DNA of 64,000 nt, taken from Henricia sp. BOLD:AAB3569. Taxonomy: Eukaryota; Echinodermata; Asteroidea; Spinulosida; Echinasteridae. A program made the position numbers and the translations under genes. The notes below the pieces were generated by a model. That model saw only the letters and a list, made by a program, of their open reading frames with translations. It was not told where the DNA came from and did no database searches. Shown here in pieces: positions 46,104-61,175 of this stretch; within the stretch, counting starts at the first letter, position 1, and every line of letters starts with the position of its first letter. The stretch spans positions 124,001 to 188,000 of the forward strand of contig JBBELK010000673.1 of NCBI GenBank assembly GCA_037783545.1, in the 5' to 3' direction.

Positions 46104-49100
46104 CTTTTCCCACGTTAGATCTGGGGTTCCCAAAACGCTTTATCCTCAGATTATTTGAGGGTGTGCAAAAATATTCATGAGGTCGGCGCGAAGAGCACTA
46201 ATCTACATGTATATTCCACTTGAAACATGCAATCTACTAAGACACTTATTTCTTAAAAGTCTGTAAGCCAAACGTCTTCTGACATGACAACGTTCGTTGT
46301 CAGAAGAATACGGAAATATATGTTTACAGCACAAACATAATTATCATCGCCACGCGGTGGCGCTCTGCCTCCGTGACTCATCGAGTACGAGTATTGCACC
46401 GCAGGGTGCACACAAGTAAATAGGGCTCCCATAGGAACCAATTCTAAATGCCCAATTTTCAAAAATCATTTAAAAATACTCACAACTCTCTCAGCTTCTC
46501 AGGACAACAACCAGAATACTCACTGATTTCTCATCTTTTTAATTCTGTCCAATTTTATGGGGGTAATCCGTCACTTTTATTCCCTAATTTCCACTTGAAA
46601 CAAAACTAAGCCTACAACAGTGAAACTTGCTAATCAGACCTGCATCCATTTTGGAACAAAGGCACATACGCTACTGGGCAAAATAGGGCCACTTTTAGGA
46701 GCTACAGTGTCCAAAATGTTTGTAGTTGAAAGAAAAAAATACCCCACATCGCGGCGATAGTCATATTCTACACAAGACCACACTCGTTCAGTTCGCAATT
46801 CTCTCTAATATAAAAGAATTTGAGGGCATACAAAATATTCATGAGCTCGGCGCACAGATCTTGCCTATTTACTTGGGTGCACCCCGCAGTTTCATCACTT
46901 CAGCGGACGGTATTTACTGCAATATTTTACATTTTGTTTCGGGTGAGCCATGGCCCAGTGGTAGATTTGAATCTGAGACTAAAGCAAATTCTCTCATATC
47001 GGACCTTACCCGGGGAGGTTCGACCCCACTGGGTTAACTCGACACTCACCTTTTTTACGTTTTTTTTTATTTTACTGAATTATCCGTTTTGATACGGTTT
47101 ATGTCGAGTTGAACTACAGTTCTCCGTTTTGTTTGTCCTCAATTTTCAACCTCTTTTCTTACAAGTAGTACAGAGTTAGAAATTATGATAATACTAATGG
47201 GAAACACTATCAACTAATAAAAGTCTTCTTAAAAAGTTACGTGGCGACAATTTAGCACGTATCTAATAAATATATAATTAAGTGTTGTCTTGTCACATAT
47301 TGTTAAAATCCGATTCCCAACGGTAGCTTTGCTTTGAGTTCAACGCTTTACTAACCGAGCGTATTTTTATTTGGTAAGCTATTAATTCGGACTCTGGTGC
47401 CCCTATGTGGTTGTTATACGCATGCGCGACTAAATAACGCTTTGCCCGGCCGAGATGGGCACACTATTAAGAGTGTGACGTTGGGTACCACACAGAAAAG
47501 GATAATTGGATCAACTTTGAAAAAGCAAATCAATTTAGGGGGGAAATATTTCAGTCTCCCTGAACATGATTTTGCTTAGAGAAACAATGTTTAATGTTTG
47601 AAAATTCATGTTCATTTTAATTTTCACTCGGTTGGATATTGAAAAGGAAAACGCCACCGAAAACGAAACAGCACCCCTAAAATAGGCACAAACCATAGGC
47701 AGCCATCATATTTTCTAAAAATTATCCTTCCACTCCAGTGCAAAATAGAGCGCTTTACCCACAATTCTCAAAGTTGCAAGCCCACAGACAAGGATATTTG
47801 CCAATACCTATTTTCTTTGTATACGTTTATAACCCAAACGTCCGCTGACGACGTTCGTTCATGTCCGAAAATACAAAACTACTGAAAGCCAGTTTTAGAG
47901 GACAAATATTATCGCCGCGCGGTGGCGCTCTGCCTCGGTGACTCATTGAGTAAATAATTATTGCACCACACGTTCATCACATTGGCGGAAGATATTTATC
48001 GCAATATTTTACAATATTGTATCGGGTGAGCCGTGGCCCAGTGGTTCTGAATTTGAGACTAAAGCACATTCTCCCATCGGACCTTACCCGGGAAGGGTTC
48101 GAACCCACTGCGGTTAATTCGACACTCACCTTTTTCTGTTTAATTACACAGTTTGTCTTAAATGAGGTGGACTAGATCTCCGTTTTGTTATGTCCTTGAT
48201 TTTTAACTTCTTTTGTTTTTTTGTTGTTTTTTTACAAAATAGTACAAAGATATAAATACACTGGGCAACATTACAAACTAGTTTACAAGTTTTCCTGAAA
48301 AGGTAAGTGGTGACAAATTCGCACGTGAGTGTTTTCTCGTCGCAGATTGTTAAAATTTGATCCCTATAGCGATCTCCGTGCTGTGAGTTCAACGCTTAAC
48401 CAACTGAGCGCATTTTGTTTGGTACCAAATTGTTGTTGTTGTTGTTGTTTATTTTATGGCATCTTCGGCAACTAAGGCCCTTTATGCCATCAACTATACG
48501 GTTTTAGCTTCAACTATACTTTATTATCAACTAGAGATGACGAAGACGGAGTTGCAGTGTTAGAAGTGGGAGAAAAAAAACCAGAGAAATGCCCCAAGGG
48601 AAAACCCACGCGGTCAAGTAGGGACTGCAAACCCAATCCACATACACGCCCCGGATTCGAACCCGGGACGCCAGAGGTGAAAGGCGAGGAAAGAACCACT
48701 ACGCCAACCCGCCCGCCCGGCGCCCGGTACCAAATAGGACTGTGGTGCCCCCATGTGGTTGTTGTACGCATGGGCGACTTAAGAACGCTTTGTGGGAGAT
48801 GCGCACAACTTAGACAACTGTGGCTGCACCAACTTTAAAAAAAAAAAAAAATTGAGGGGGGAAATACTTGCAGTCTCCCTGAACATGATTCTGCGTAGAG
48901 AAACAATATTTAATCTTTGAAAATTCATTTTCATTTTGAAAGCCACCGAGAAAGAACACCCCTAAAATAGGCACAAACCATAGGCAGCCATATTTTCTGA
49001 AAATTACCTTTCCACTACAGTGCAAAATAGAGCGCTTTTGAAACTTCATTTTACCCAGAATTCTCAGAGTTGCAAGCCCTGCAGCAGAGACAAGGCTATT

Positions 49101-49116
49101 TGCCAATACCTATTTT
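46104..49116 (+). repeat. Satellite unit 14
   Basis: 3013 bp. Foldback element 46404-46884; modules 46942-47050 and 48025-48130; SINE 48431-48725. GAGGTGGACTAG as in units 12 and 13, plus the A8 variant AGAAAAAAAACCAG near 48571 shared only with unit 8. Confidence 0.95.
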
Positions 49117-52100
49117 CTTTTCCCACGTTAGATCTGGGGTTCCCAAAACGCTTTATCCTCAGATTATTTGAGGGTGTGCAAAAATATTCATGAGGTCGGC
49201 GCGAAGAGCACTAATCTACATGTATATTCCACTTGAAACATGCAATCTACTAAGACACTTATTTCTTAAAAGTCTGTAAGCCAAACGTCTTCTGACATGA
49301 CAACGTTCGTTGTCAGAAGAATACGGAAATATATGTTTACAGCACAAACATAATTATCATCGCCACGCGGTGGCGCTCTGCCTCCGTGACTCATCGAGTA
49401 CGAGTATTGCACCGCAGGGTGCACACAAGTAAATAGGGCTCCCATAGGAACCAATTCTAAATGCCCAATTTTCAAAAATCATTTAAAAATACTCACAACT
49501 CTCTCAGCTTCTCAGGACAACAACCAGAATACTCACTGATTTCTCATCTTTTTAATTCTGTCCAATTTTATGGGGGTAATCCGTCACTTTTATTCCCTAA
49601 TTTCCACTTGAAACAAAACTAAGCCTACAACAGTGAAACTTGCTAATCAGACCTGCATCCATTTTGGAACAAAGGCACATACGCTACTGGGCAAAATAGG
49701 GCCACTTTTAGGAGCTACAGTGTCCAAAATGTTTGTAGTTGAAAGAAAAAAATACCCCACATCGCGGCGATAGTCATATTCTACACAAGACCACACTCGT
49801 TCAGTTCGCAATTCTCTCTAATATAAAAGAATTTGAGGGCATACAAAATATTCATGAGCTCGGCGCACAGATCTTGCCTATTTACTTGGGTGCACCCCGC
49901 AGTTTCATCACTTCAGCGGACGGTATTTACTGCAATATTTTACATTTTGTTTCGGGTGAGCCATGGCCCAGTGGTAGATTTGAATCTGAGACTAAAGCAA
50001 ATTCTCTCATATCGGACCTTACCCGGGGAGGTTCGACCCCACTGGTTTAACTCGACACTCACCTTTTTTACGTTTTTTTTTATTTTACTGAATTATCCGT
50101 TTTGATACGGTTTATGTCGAGTTGAACTACAGTTCTCCGTTTTGTTTGTCCTCAATTTTCAACCTCTTTTCTTACAAGTAGTACAGAGTTAGAAATTATG
50201 ATAATACTAATGGGAAACACTATCAACTAATAAAAGTCTTCTTAAAAAGTTACGTGGCGACAATTTAGCACGTATCTAATAAATATATAATTAAGTGTTG
50301 TCTTGTCACATATTGTTAAAATCCGATTCCCAACGGTAGCTTTGCTTTGAGTTCAACGCTTTACTAACCGAGCGTATTTTTATTTGGTAAGCTATTAATT
50401 CGGACTCTGGTGCCCCTATGTGGTTGTTATACGCATGCGCGACTAAATAACGCTTTGCCCGGCCGAGATGGGCACACTATTAAGAGTGTGACGTTGGGTA
50501 CCACACAGAAAAGGATAATTGGATCAACTTTGAAAAAGCAAATCAATTTAGGGGGGAAATATTTCAGTCTCCCTGAACATGATTTTGCTTAGAGAAACAA
50601 TGTTTAATGTTTGAAAATTCATGTTCATTTTAATTTTCACTCGGTTGGATATTGAAAAGGAAAACGCCACCGAAAACGAAACAGCACCCCTAAAATAGGC
50701 ACAAACCATAGGCAGCCATCATATTTTCTAAAAATTATCCTTCCACTCCAGTGCAAAATAGAGCGCTTTACCCACAATTCTCAAAGTTGCAAGCCCACAG
50801 ACAAGGATATTTGCCAATACATATTTTCTTTGTATACGTTTATAACCCAAACGTCCGCTGACGACGTTCGTTCATGTCCGAAAATACAAAACTACTGAAA
50901 GCCAGTTTTAGAGGACAAATATTATCGCCGCGCGGTGGCGCTCTGCCTCGGTGACTCATTGAGTAAATAATTATTGCACCACACGTTCATCACATTGGCG
51001 GAAGATATTTATCGCAATATTTTACAATATTGTATCGGGTGAGCCGTGGCCCAGTGGTTCTGAATTTGAGACTAAAGCACATTCTCCCATCGGACCTTAC
51101 CCGGGAAGGGTTCGAACCCACTGCGGTTAATTCGACACTCACCTTTTTCTGTTTAATTACACAGTTTGTCTTAAATGAGGTAGACTAGATCTCCGTTTTG
51201 TTATGTCCTTGATTTTTAACTTCTTTTGTTTTTTTGTTGTTTTTTTACAAAATAGTACAAAGATATAAATACACTGGGCAACATTACAAACTAGTTTACA
51301 AGTTTTCCTGAAAAGGTAAGTGGTGACAAATTCGCACGTGAGTGTTTTCTCGTCGCAGATTGTTAAAATTTGATCCCTATAGCGATCTCCGTGCTGTGAG
51401 TTCAACGCTTAACCAACTGAGCGCATTTTGTTTGGTACCAAATTGTTGTTGTTGTTGTTGTTTATTTTATGGCATCTTCGGCAACTAAGGCCCTTTATGC
51501 CATCAACTATACGGTTTTAGCTTCAACTATACTTTATTATCAACTAGAGATGACGAAGACGGAGTTGCAGTGTTAGAAGTGGGAGAAAAAAACCCAGAGA
51601 AATGCCCCAAGGGAAAACCCACGCGGTCAAGTAGGGACTGCAAACCCAATCCACATACACGCCCCGGATTCGAACCCGGGACGCCAGAGGTGAAAGGCGA
51701 GGAAAGAACCACTACGCCAACCCGCCCGCCCGGCGCCCGGTACCAAATAGGACTGTGGTGCCCCCATGTGGTTGTTGTACGCATGGGCGACTTAAGAACG
51801 CTTTGTGGGAGATGCGCACAACTTAGACAACTGTGGCTGCACCAACTTTAAAAAAAAAAAAAAAAATTGAGGGGGGAAATACTTGCAGTCTCCCTGAACA
51901 TGATTCTGCGTAGAGAAACAATATTTAATCTTTGAAAATTCATTTTCATTTTGAAAGCCACCGAGAAAGAACACCCCTAAAATAGGCACAAACCATAGGC
52001 AGCCATATTTTCTGAAAATTACCTTTCCACTACAGTGCAAAATAGAGCGCTTTTGAAACTTCATTTTACCCAGAATTCTCAGAGTTGCAAGCCCTGCAGC

Positions 52101-52131
52101 AGAGACAAGGCTATTTGCCAATACCTATTTT
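49117..52131 (+). repeat. Satellite unit 15
   Basis: 3015 bp, two extra A in the run near 51850. Foldback element 49417-49897; modules 49955-50063 and 51038-51143; SINE 51444-51738. Private changes CCACTGGTTTAAC near 50039 (breaks a stem in the half-A module) and CAATACATATTTT near 50816. Confidence 0.95.
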
Positions 52132-55100
52132 CTTTTCCCACGTTAGATCTGGGGTTCCAAAAACGCTTTATCCTCAGATTATTTGAGGGTGTGCAAAAAT
52201 ATTCATGAGGTCGGCGCGAAGAGCACTAATCTACATGTATATTCCACTTGAAACATGCAATCTACTAAGACACTTATTTCTTAAAAGTCTGTAAGCCAAA
52301 CGTCTTCTGACATGACAACGTTCGTTGTCAGAAGAATACGGAAATATATGTTTACAGCACAAACATAATTATCATCGCCACGCGGTGGCGCTCTGCCTCC
52401 GTGACTCATCGAGTACGAGTATTGCACCGCAGGGTGCACACAAGTAAATAGGGCTCCCATAGGAACCAATTCTAAATGCCCAATTTTCAAAAATCATTTA
52501 AAAATACTCACAACTCTCTCAGCTTCTCAGGACAACAACCAGAATACTCACTGATTTCTCATCTTTTTAATTCTGTCCAATTTTATGGGGGTAATCCGTC
52601 ACTTTTATTCCCTAATTTCCACTTGAAACAAAACTAAGCCTACAACAGTGAAACTTGCTAATCAGACCTGCATCCATTTTGGAACAAAGGCACATACGCT
52701 ACTGGGCAAAATAGGGCCACTTTTAGGAGCTACAGTGTCCAAAATGTTTGTAGTTGAAAGAAAAAAATACCCCACATCGCGGCGATAGTCATATTCTACA
52801 CAAGACCACACTCGTTCAGTTCGCAATTCTCTCTAATATAAAAGAATTTGAGGGCATACAAAATATTCATGAGCTCGGCGCACAGATCTTGCCTATTTAC
52901 TTGGGTGCACCCCGCAGTTTCATCACTTCAGCGGACGGTATTTACTGCAATATTTTACATTTTGTTTCGGGTGAGCCATGGCCCAGTGGTAGATTTGAAT
53001 CTGAGACTAAAGCAAATTCTCTCATATCGGACCTTACCCGGGGAGGTTCGACCCCACTGGGTTAACTCGACACTCACCTTTTTTACGTTTTTTTTTATTT
53101 TACTGAATTATCCGTTTTGATACGGTTTATGTCGAGTTGAACTACAGTTCTCCGTTTTGTTTGTCCTCAATTTTCAACCTCTTTTCTTACAAGTAGTACA
53201 GAGTTAGAAATTATGATAATACTAATGGGAAACACTATCAACTAATAAAAGTCTTCTTAAAAAGTTACGTGGCGACAATTTAGCACGTATCTAATAAATA
53301 TATAATTAAGTGTTGTCTTGTCACATATTGTTAAAATCCGATTCCCAACGGTAGCTTTGCTTTGAGTTCAACGCTTTACTAACCGAGCGTATTTTTATTT
53401 GGTAAGCTATTAATTCGGACTCTGGTGCCCCTATGTGGTTGTTATACGCATGCGCGACTAAATAACGCTTTGCCCGGCCGAGATGGGCACACTATTAAGA
53501 GTGTGACGTTGGGTACCACACAGAAAAGGATAATTGGATCAACTTTGAAAAAGCAAATCAATTTAGGGGGGAAATATTTCAGTCTCCCTGAACATGATTT
53601 TGCTTAGAGAAACAATGTTTAATGTTTGAAAATTCATGTTCATTTTCATTTTCACTCGGTTGGATATTGAAAAGGAAAACGCCACCGAAAACGAAACAGC
53701 ACCCCTAAAATAGGCACAAACCATAGGCAGCCATCATATTTTCTAAAAATTATCCTTCCACTCCAGTGCAAAATAGAGCGCTTTACCCACAATTCTCAAA
53801 GTTGCAAGCCCACAGACAAGGATATTTGCCAATACCTATTTTCTTTGTATACGTTTATAACCCAAACGTCCGCTGACGACGTTCGTTCATGTCCGAAAAT
53901 ACAAAACTACTGAAAGCCAGTTTTAGAGGACAAATATTATCGCCGCGCGGTGGCGCTCTGCCTCGGTGACTCATTGAGTAAATAATTATTGCACCACACG
54001 TTCATCACATTGGCGGAAGATATTTATCGCAATATTTTACAATATTGTATCGGGTGAGCCGTGGCCCAGTGGTTCTGAATTTGAGACTAAAGCACATTCT
54101 CCCATCGGACCTTACCCGGGAAGGGTTCGAACCCACTGCGGTTAATTCGACACTCACCTTTTTCTGTTTAATTACACAGTTTGTCTTAAATGAGGTAGAC
54201 TAGATCTCCGTTTTGTTATGTCCTTGATTTTTAACTTCTTTTGTTTTTTTGTTGTTTTTTTACAAAATAGTACAAAGATATAAATACACTGGGCAACATT
54301 ACAAACTAGTTTACAAGTTTTCCTGAAAAGGTAAGTGGTGACAAATTCGCACGTGAGTGTTTTCTCGTCGCAGATTGTTAAAATTTGATCCCTATAGCGA
54401 TCTCCGTGCTGTGAGTTCAACGCTTAACCAACTGAGCGCATTTTGTTTGGTACCAAATTGTTGTTGTTGTTGTTGTTTATTTTATGGCATCTTCGGCAAC
54501 TAAGGCCCTTTATGCCATCAACTATACGGTTTTAGCTTCAACTATACTTTATTATCAACTAGAGATGACGAAGACGGAGTTGCAGTGTTAGAAGTGGGAG
54601 AAAAAAACCCAGAGAAATGCCCCAAGGGAAAACCCACGCGGTCAAGTAGGGACTGCAAACCCAATCCACATACACGCCCCGGATTCGAACCCGGGACGCC
54701 AGAGGTGAAAGGCGAGGAAAGAACCACTACGCCAACCCGCCCGCCCGGCGCCCGGTACCAAATAGGACTGTGGTGCCCCCATGTGGTTGTTGTACGCATG
54801 GGCGACTTAAGAACGCTTTGTGGGAGATGCGCACAACTTAGACAACTGTGGCTGCACCAACTTTAAAAAAAAAAAAAAATTGAGGGGGGAAATACTTGCA
54901 GTCTCCCTGAACATGATTCTGCGTAGAGAAACAATATTTAATCTTTGAAAATTCATTTTCATTTTGAAAGCCACCGAGAAAGAACACCCCTAAAATAGGC
55001 ACAAACCATAGGCAGCCATATTTTCTGAAAATTACCTTTCCACTACAGTGCAAAATAGAGCGCTTTTGAAACTTCATTTTACCCAGAATTCTCAGAGTTG

Positions 55101-55144
55101 CAAGCCCTGCAGCAGAGACAAGGCTATTTGCCAATACCTATTTT
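52132..55144 (+). repeat. Satellite unit 16
   Basis: 3013 bp. Foldback element 52432-52912; modules 52970-53078 and 54053-54158; SINE 54459-54753. Private changes GGTTCCAAAAACG near 52153 and TTCATTTTCATTTTC near 53638. Confidence 0.95.
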
Positions 55145-58100
55145 CTTTTCCCACGTTAGATCTGGGGTTCCCAAAACGCTTTATCCTCAGATTATTTGAG
55201 GGTGTGCAAAAATATTCATGAGGTCGGCGCGAAGAGCACTAATCTACATGTATATTCCACTTGAAACATGCAATCTACTAAGACACTTATTTCTTAAAAG
55301 TCTGTAAGCCAAACGTCTTCTGACATGACAACGTTCGTTGTCAGAAGAATACGGAAATATATGTTTACAGCACAAACATAATTATCATCGCCACGCGGTG
55401 GCGCTCTGCCTCCGTGACTCATCGAGTACGAGTATTGCACCGCAGGGTGCACACAAGTAAATAGGGCTCCCATAGGAACCAATTCTAAATGCCCAATTTT
55501 CAAAAATCATTTAAAAATACTCACAACTCTCTCAGCTTCTCAGGACAACAACCAGAATACTCACTGATTTCTCATCTTTTTAATTCTGTCCAATTTTATG
55601 GGGGTAATCCGTCACTTTTATTCCCTAATTTCCACTTGAAACAAAACTAAGCCTACAACAGTGAAACTTGCTAATCAGACCTGCATCCATTTTGGAACAA
55701 AGGCACATACGCTACTGGGCAAAATAGGGCCACTTTTAGGAGCTACAGTGTCCAAAATGTTTGTAGTTGAAAGAAAAAAATACCCCACATCGCGGCGATA
55801 GTCATATTCTACACAAGACCACACTCGTTCAGTTCGCAATTCTCTCTAATATAAAAGAATTTGAGGGCATACAAAATATTCATGAGCTCGGCGCACAGAT
55901 CTTGCCTATTTACTTGGGTGCACCCCGCAGTTTCATCACTTCAGCGGACGGTATTTACTGCAATATTTTACATTTTGTTTCGGGTGAGCCATGGCCCAGT
56001 GGTAGATTTGAATCTGAGACTAAAGCAAATTCTCTCATATCGGACCTTACCCGGGGAGGTTCGACCCCACTGGGTTAACTCGACACTCACCTTTTTTACG
56101 TTTTTTTTTATTTTACTGAATTATCCGTTTTGATACGGTTTATGTCGAGTTGAACTACAGTTCTCCGTTTTGTTTGTCCTCAATTTTCAACCTCTTTTCT
56201 TACAAGTAGTACAGAGTTAGAAATTATGATAATACTAATGGGAAACACTATCAACTAATAAAAGTCTTCTTAAAAAGTTACGTGGCGACAATTTAGCACG
56301 TATCTAATAAATATATGATTAAGTGTTGTCTTGTCACATATTGTTAAAATCCGATTCCCAACGGTAGCTTTGCTTTGAGTTCAACGCTTTACTAACCGAG
56401 CGTATTTTTATTTGGTAAGCTATTAATTCGGACTCTGGTGCCCCTATGTGGTTGTTATACGCATGCGCGACTAAATAACGCTTTGCCCGGCCGAGATGGG
56501 CACACTATTAAGAGTGTGACGTTGGGTACCACACAGAAAAGGATAATTGGATCAACTTTGAAAAAGCAAATCAATTTAGGGGGGAAATATTTCAGTCTCC
56601 CTGAACATGATTTTGCTTAGAGAAACAATGTTTAATGTTTGAAAATTCATGTTCATTTTAATTTTCACTCGGTTGGATATTGAAAAGGAAAACGCCACCG
56701 AAAACGAAACAGCACCCCTAAAATAGGCACAAACCATAGGCAGCCATCATATTTTCTAAAAATTATCCTTCCACTCCAGTGCAAAATAGAGCGCTTTACC
56801 CACAATTCTCAAAGTTGCAAGCCCACAGACAAGGATATTTGCCAATACCTATTTTCTTTGTATACGTTTATAACCCAAACGTCCGCTGACGACGTTCGTT
56901 CATGTCCGAAAATACAAAACTACTGAAAGCCAGTTTTAGAGGACAAATATTATCGCCGCGCGGTGGCGCTCTGCCTCGGTGACTCATTGAGTAAATAATT
57001 ATTGCACCACACGTTCATCACATTGGCGGAAGATATTTATCGCAATATTTTACAATATTGTATCGGGTGAGCCGTGGCCCAGTGGTTCTGAATTTGAGAC
57101 TAAAGCACATTCTCCCATCGGACCTTACCCGGGAAGGGTTCGAACCCACTGCGGTTAATTCGACACTCACCTTTTTCTGTTTAATTACACAGTTTGTCTT
57201 AAATGAGGTGGACTAGATCTCCGTTTTGTTATGTCCTTGATTTTTAACTTCTTTTGTTTTTTTGTTGTTTTTTTACAAAATAGTACAAAGATATAAATAC
57301 ACTGGGCAACATTACAAACTAGTTTACAAGTTTTCCTGAAAAGGTAAGTGGTGACAAATTCGCACGTGAGTGTTTTCTCGTCGCAGATTGTTAAAATTTG
57401 ATCCCTATAGCGATCTCCGTGCTGTGAGTTCAACGCTTAACCAACTGAGCGCATTTTGTTTGGTACCAAATTGTTGTTGTTGTTGTTGTTTATTTTATGG
57501 CATCTTCGGCAACTAAGGCCCTTTATGCCATCAACTATACGGTTTTAGCTTCAACTATACTTTATTATCAACTAGAGATGACGAAGACGGAGTTGCAGTG
57601 TTAGAAGTGGGAGAAAAAAACCCAGAGAAATGCCCCAAGGGAAAACCCACGCGGTCAAGTAGGGACTGCAAACCCAATCCACATACACGCCCCGGATTCG
57701 AACCCGGGACGCCAGAGGTGAAAGGCGAGGAAAGAACCACTACGCCAACCCGCCCGCCCGGCGCCCGGTACCAAATAGGACTGTGGTGCCCCCATGTGGT
57801 TGTTGTACGCATGGGCGACTTAAGAACGCTTTGTGGGAGATGCGCACAACTTAGACAACTGTGGCTGCACCAACTTTTAAAAAATAAATAAATTGAGGGG
57901 GGAAATACTTGCAGTCTCCCTGAACATGATTCTGCGTAGAGAGACAATATTTAATCTTTGAAAATTCATTTTCATTTTGAAAGCCACCGAGAAAGAACAC
58001 CCCTAAAATAGGCACAAACCATAGGCAGCCATATTTTCTGAAAATTACCCTTCCACTACAGTGCAAAATAGAGCGCTTTTGAAACTTCATTTTACCCAGA

Positions 58101-58157
58101 ATTCTCAGAGTTGCAAGCCCTGCAGCAGAGACAAGGCTATTTGCCAATACCTATTTT
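55145..58157 (+). repeat. Satellite unit 17
   Basis: 3013 bp. Foldback element 55445-55925; modules 55983-56091 and 57066-57171; SINE 57472-57766. The A run after the SINE is replaced by AAAAAATAAATAAATTG near 57879, as in unit 19, so the switch to the right-hand lineage begins inside this unit. Confidence 0.95.
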
Positions 58158-61100
58158 CTTTTCCCACGTTAGATCTGGGGTTCCCAAAACGCTTTATCCT
58201 CAGATTATTTGAGGGTGTGCAAAAATATTCATGAGGTCGGCGCGAAGAGCACTAATCTACATGTATATTCCACTTGAAACATGCAATCTACTAAGACACT
58301 TATTTCTTAAAAGTCTGTAAGCCAAACGTCTTCTGACATGACAACGTTCGTTGTCAGAAGAATACGGAAATCTATTTTTACAGCACAAACATAATTATCA
58401 TCGCCACGCGGTGGCGCTCTGCCTCCGTGACTCATCGAGTACGAGTATTGCACCGCAGGGTGCACACAAGTAAATAGGGCTCCCATAGGAACCAATGCTA
58501 AATGCCCAATTTTCAAAAATCATTTAAAAATACTCACAACTCTCTCAGCTTCTCAGGACAACAACCAGAATACTCACTGATTTCTCATCTTTTTAATTCT
58601 GTTCAATTTTATGGGGGTAATCCGTCACTTTTATTCCCTAATTTCCACTTGAAACAAAACTAAGCCTACAACAGTGAAACTTGCTAATCAGACCTGCATC
58701 CATTTTGGAACAAAGGCACATACGCTACTGGGCAAAATAGGGCCACTTTTAGGAGCTACAGTGTCCAAAATGTTTGTAGTTGAAAGAAAAAATACCCCAC
58801 ATCGCGGCGATAGTCATATTCTACACAAGACCACACTCGTTCAGTTCGCAATTCTCTCTAATATAAAAGAATTTTAGGGCATACAAAATATTCATGAGCT
58901 CGGCGCACAGATCTTGCATATTTACTTGGGTGCACCCCGCAGTTTCATCACTTCAGCGGACGGTATTTACTGCAATATTTTACATTTTGTTTCGGGTGAG
59001 CCATGGCCCAGTGGTAGATTTGAATCTGAGACTAAAGCAAATTCTCTCATATCGGACCTTACCCGGGGAGGTTCGACCCCACTGGGTTAACTCGACACTC
59101 ACCTTTTTTACTTTTTTTTTATTTTACTGAATTATCCGTTTTGATACGGTTTATGTTGAGTTGAACTACAGTTCTCCGTTTTGTTTGTCCTCAATTTTCA
59201 ACCTCTTTTCTTACAAGTAGCACAGAGTTAGAAATTATGATAATACTAATGGGAAACACTATCAACTAATAAAAGTCTTCTTAAAAAGTTACGTCCCGAC
59301 AATTTAGCACGTATCTAATAAATATATAATTAAGTGTTGTCTTGTCACATATTGTTAAAATCCGATTCCCAACGGTAGCTTTGCTTTGAGTTCAACGCTT
59401 TACTAACCGAGCGTATTTTTATTTGGTAAGCTATTAATTCGGACTGTGGTGCCCCTATGTGGTTGTTATACGCATGCGCGACTAAATAACGCTTTGCCCG
59501 GCCGAGATGGGCACACTATTAAGAGTGTGACGTTGGGTACCACACAGAAAAGGATAATTGGATCAACTTTGAAAAAGCAAATAAATTTAGGGGGAAAATA
59601 TTTCAGTCTCCCTGAACATGATTTTGCTTAGAGAAACAATGTTTAATGTTTGAAAATTCATGTTCATTTTAATTTTCACTCGGTTGGATATTGAAAAGGA
59701 AAACGCCACCGAAAACGAAACAGCACCCCTAAAATAGGCACAAACCATATAGGCAGCCATCATATTTTCTGAAAATTATCCTTCCACTCCAGTGCAAAAT
59801 AGAGCGCTTTACCCACAATTCTCAAAGTTGCAAGCCCACAGACAAGGATATTTGCCAATACCTATTTTCTTTGTATACGTTTATAACCCAAACGTCCGCT
59901 GACGACGTTCGTTCATGTCCGAAAATACAAAACTACTGAAAGCCAGTTTTAGAGGACAAATATTATCGCCGCGCGGTGGCGCTCTGCCTCGGTGACTCAT
60001 TGAGTAAATAATTATTGCACCACACGTTCATCACATTGGCGGAAGATATTTATCGCAATATTTTACAATATTGTATCGGGTGAGCCGTGGCCCAGTGGTT
60101 CTGAATTTGAGACTAAAGCACATTCTCCCATCGGACCTTACCCGGGAAGGATTCGAGCCCACTGCGGTTAATTCGACACTCACCTTTTTCTGTTTAATTA
60201 CACAGTTTGTCTTAAATGAGGTAGACTAGATCTACGTTTTGTTATGTCCTTGATTTTTAACTTCTTTTGTTTTGTTGTTGTGTTTTTTTTACAAAATAGT
60301 ACAAAGATATAAATACACTGGGCAACATTACAAACTAGTTTAAAAGTTTTCCTGAAAAGGTAAGTGGTGACAAATTCGCACGTAAGTGTTTTCTCGTCGC
60401 AGATTGTTAAAATTTGATCCCTATAGCGATCTCCGTGCTGTGAGTTCAACGCTTAACCAACTGAGCGCATTTTGTTTGGTACCAAATTGTTGTTGTTGTT
60501 GTTGTTTATTTTATGGCATCTTCGGCAACTAAGGCCCTTTATGCCATCAACTATACGGTTTTAGCTTCAACTATACTTTATTATCAACTAGAGATGACGA
60601 AGAAGGAGTTGCAGTGTTAGAAGTGGGAGAAAAAAACCCAGAGAAATGCCCCAAGGGAAAACCCACGCGGTCAAGTAGGGACTGCAAACCCAATCCACAT
60701 ACACGCCCCGGATTCGAACCCGGGACGCCAGAGGTGAAAGGCGAGGAAAGAACCACTACGCCAACCCGCCCGCCCGGCGCCCGGTACCAAATAGGACTGT
60801 GGTGCCCCCATGTGGTTGTTGTACGCATGGGCGACTTAAGAACGCTTTGTGGGAGATGCGCACAACTTAGACAACTGTGGCTGCACCAACTTTTAAAAAA
60901 CCAAAATAAATTGAGGGGGGAAATACTTGCAGTCTCCCTGAACATGATTCTGCGTAGAGAGACAATATTTAATCTTTGAAAATTCATTTTCATTTTGAAA
61001 GCCACCGAGAAAGAACACCCCTAAAATAGGCACAAACCATAGGCAGCCATATTTTCTGAAAATTACCCTTCCACTACAGTGCAAAATAGAGCGCTTTTGA

Positions 61101-61175
61101 AACTTCATTTTACCCAGAATTCTCAGAGTTGCAAGCCCTGCAGCAGAGACAAGGCTATTTGCCAATACCTATTTT
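58158..61175 (+). repeat. Satellite unit 18 (right-hand lineage)
   Basis: 3018 bp. Foldback element 58458-58937 (480 bp; right TIR starts CATATTT instead of CCTATTT); modules 58995-59103 and 60079-60184; SINE 60488-60782. Many changes shared with unit 19: AATCTATTTTTACAG, ACCAATGCTAAATG, TTACGTCCCGAC, GGGGGAAAATA and TTCGAGCCC in the half-B B box. Confidence 0.95.
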
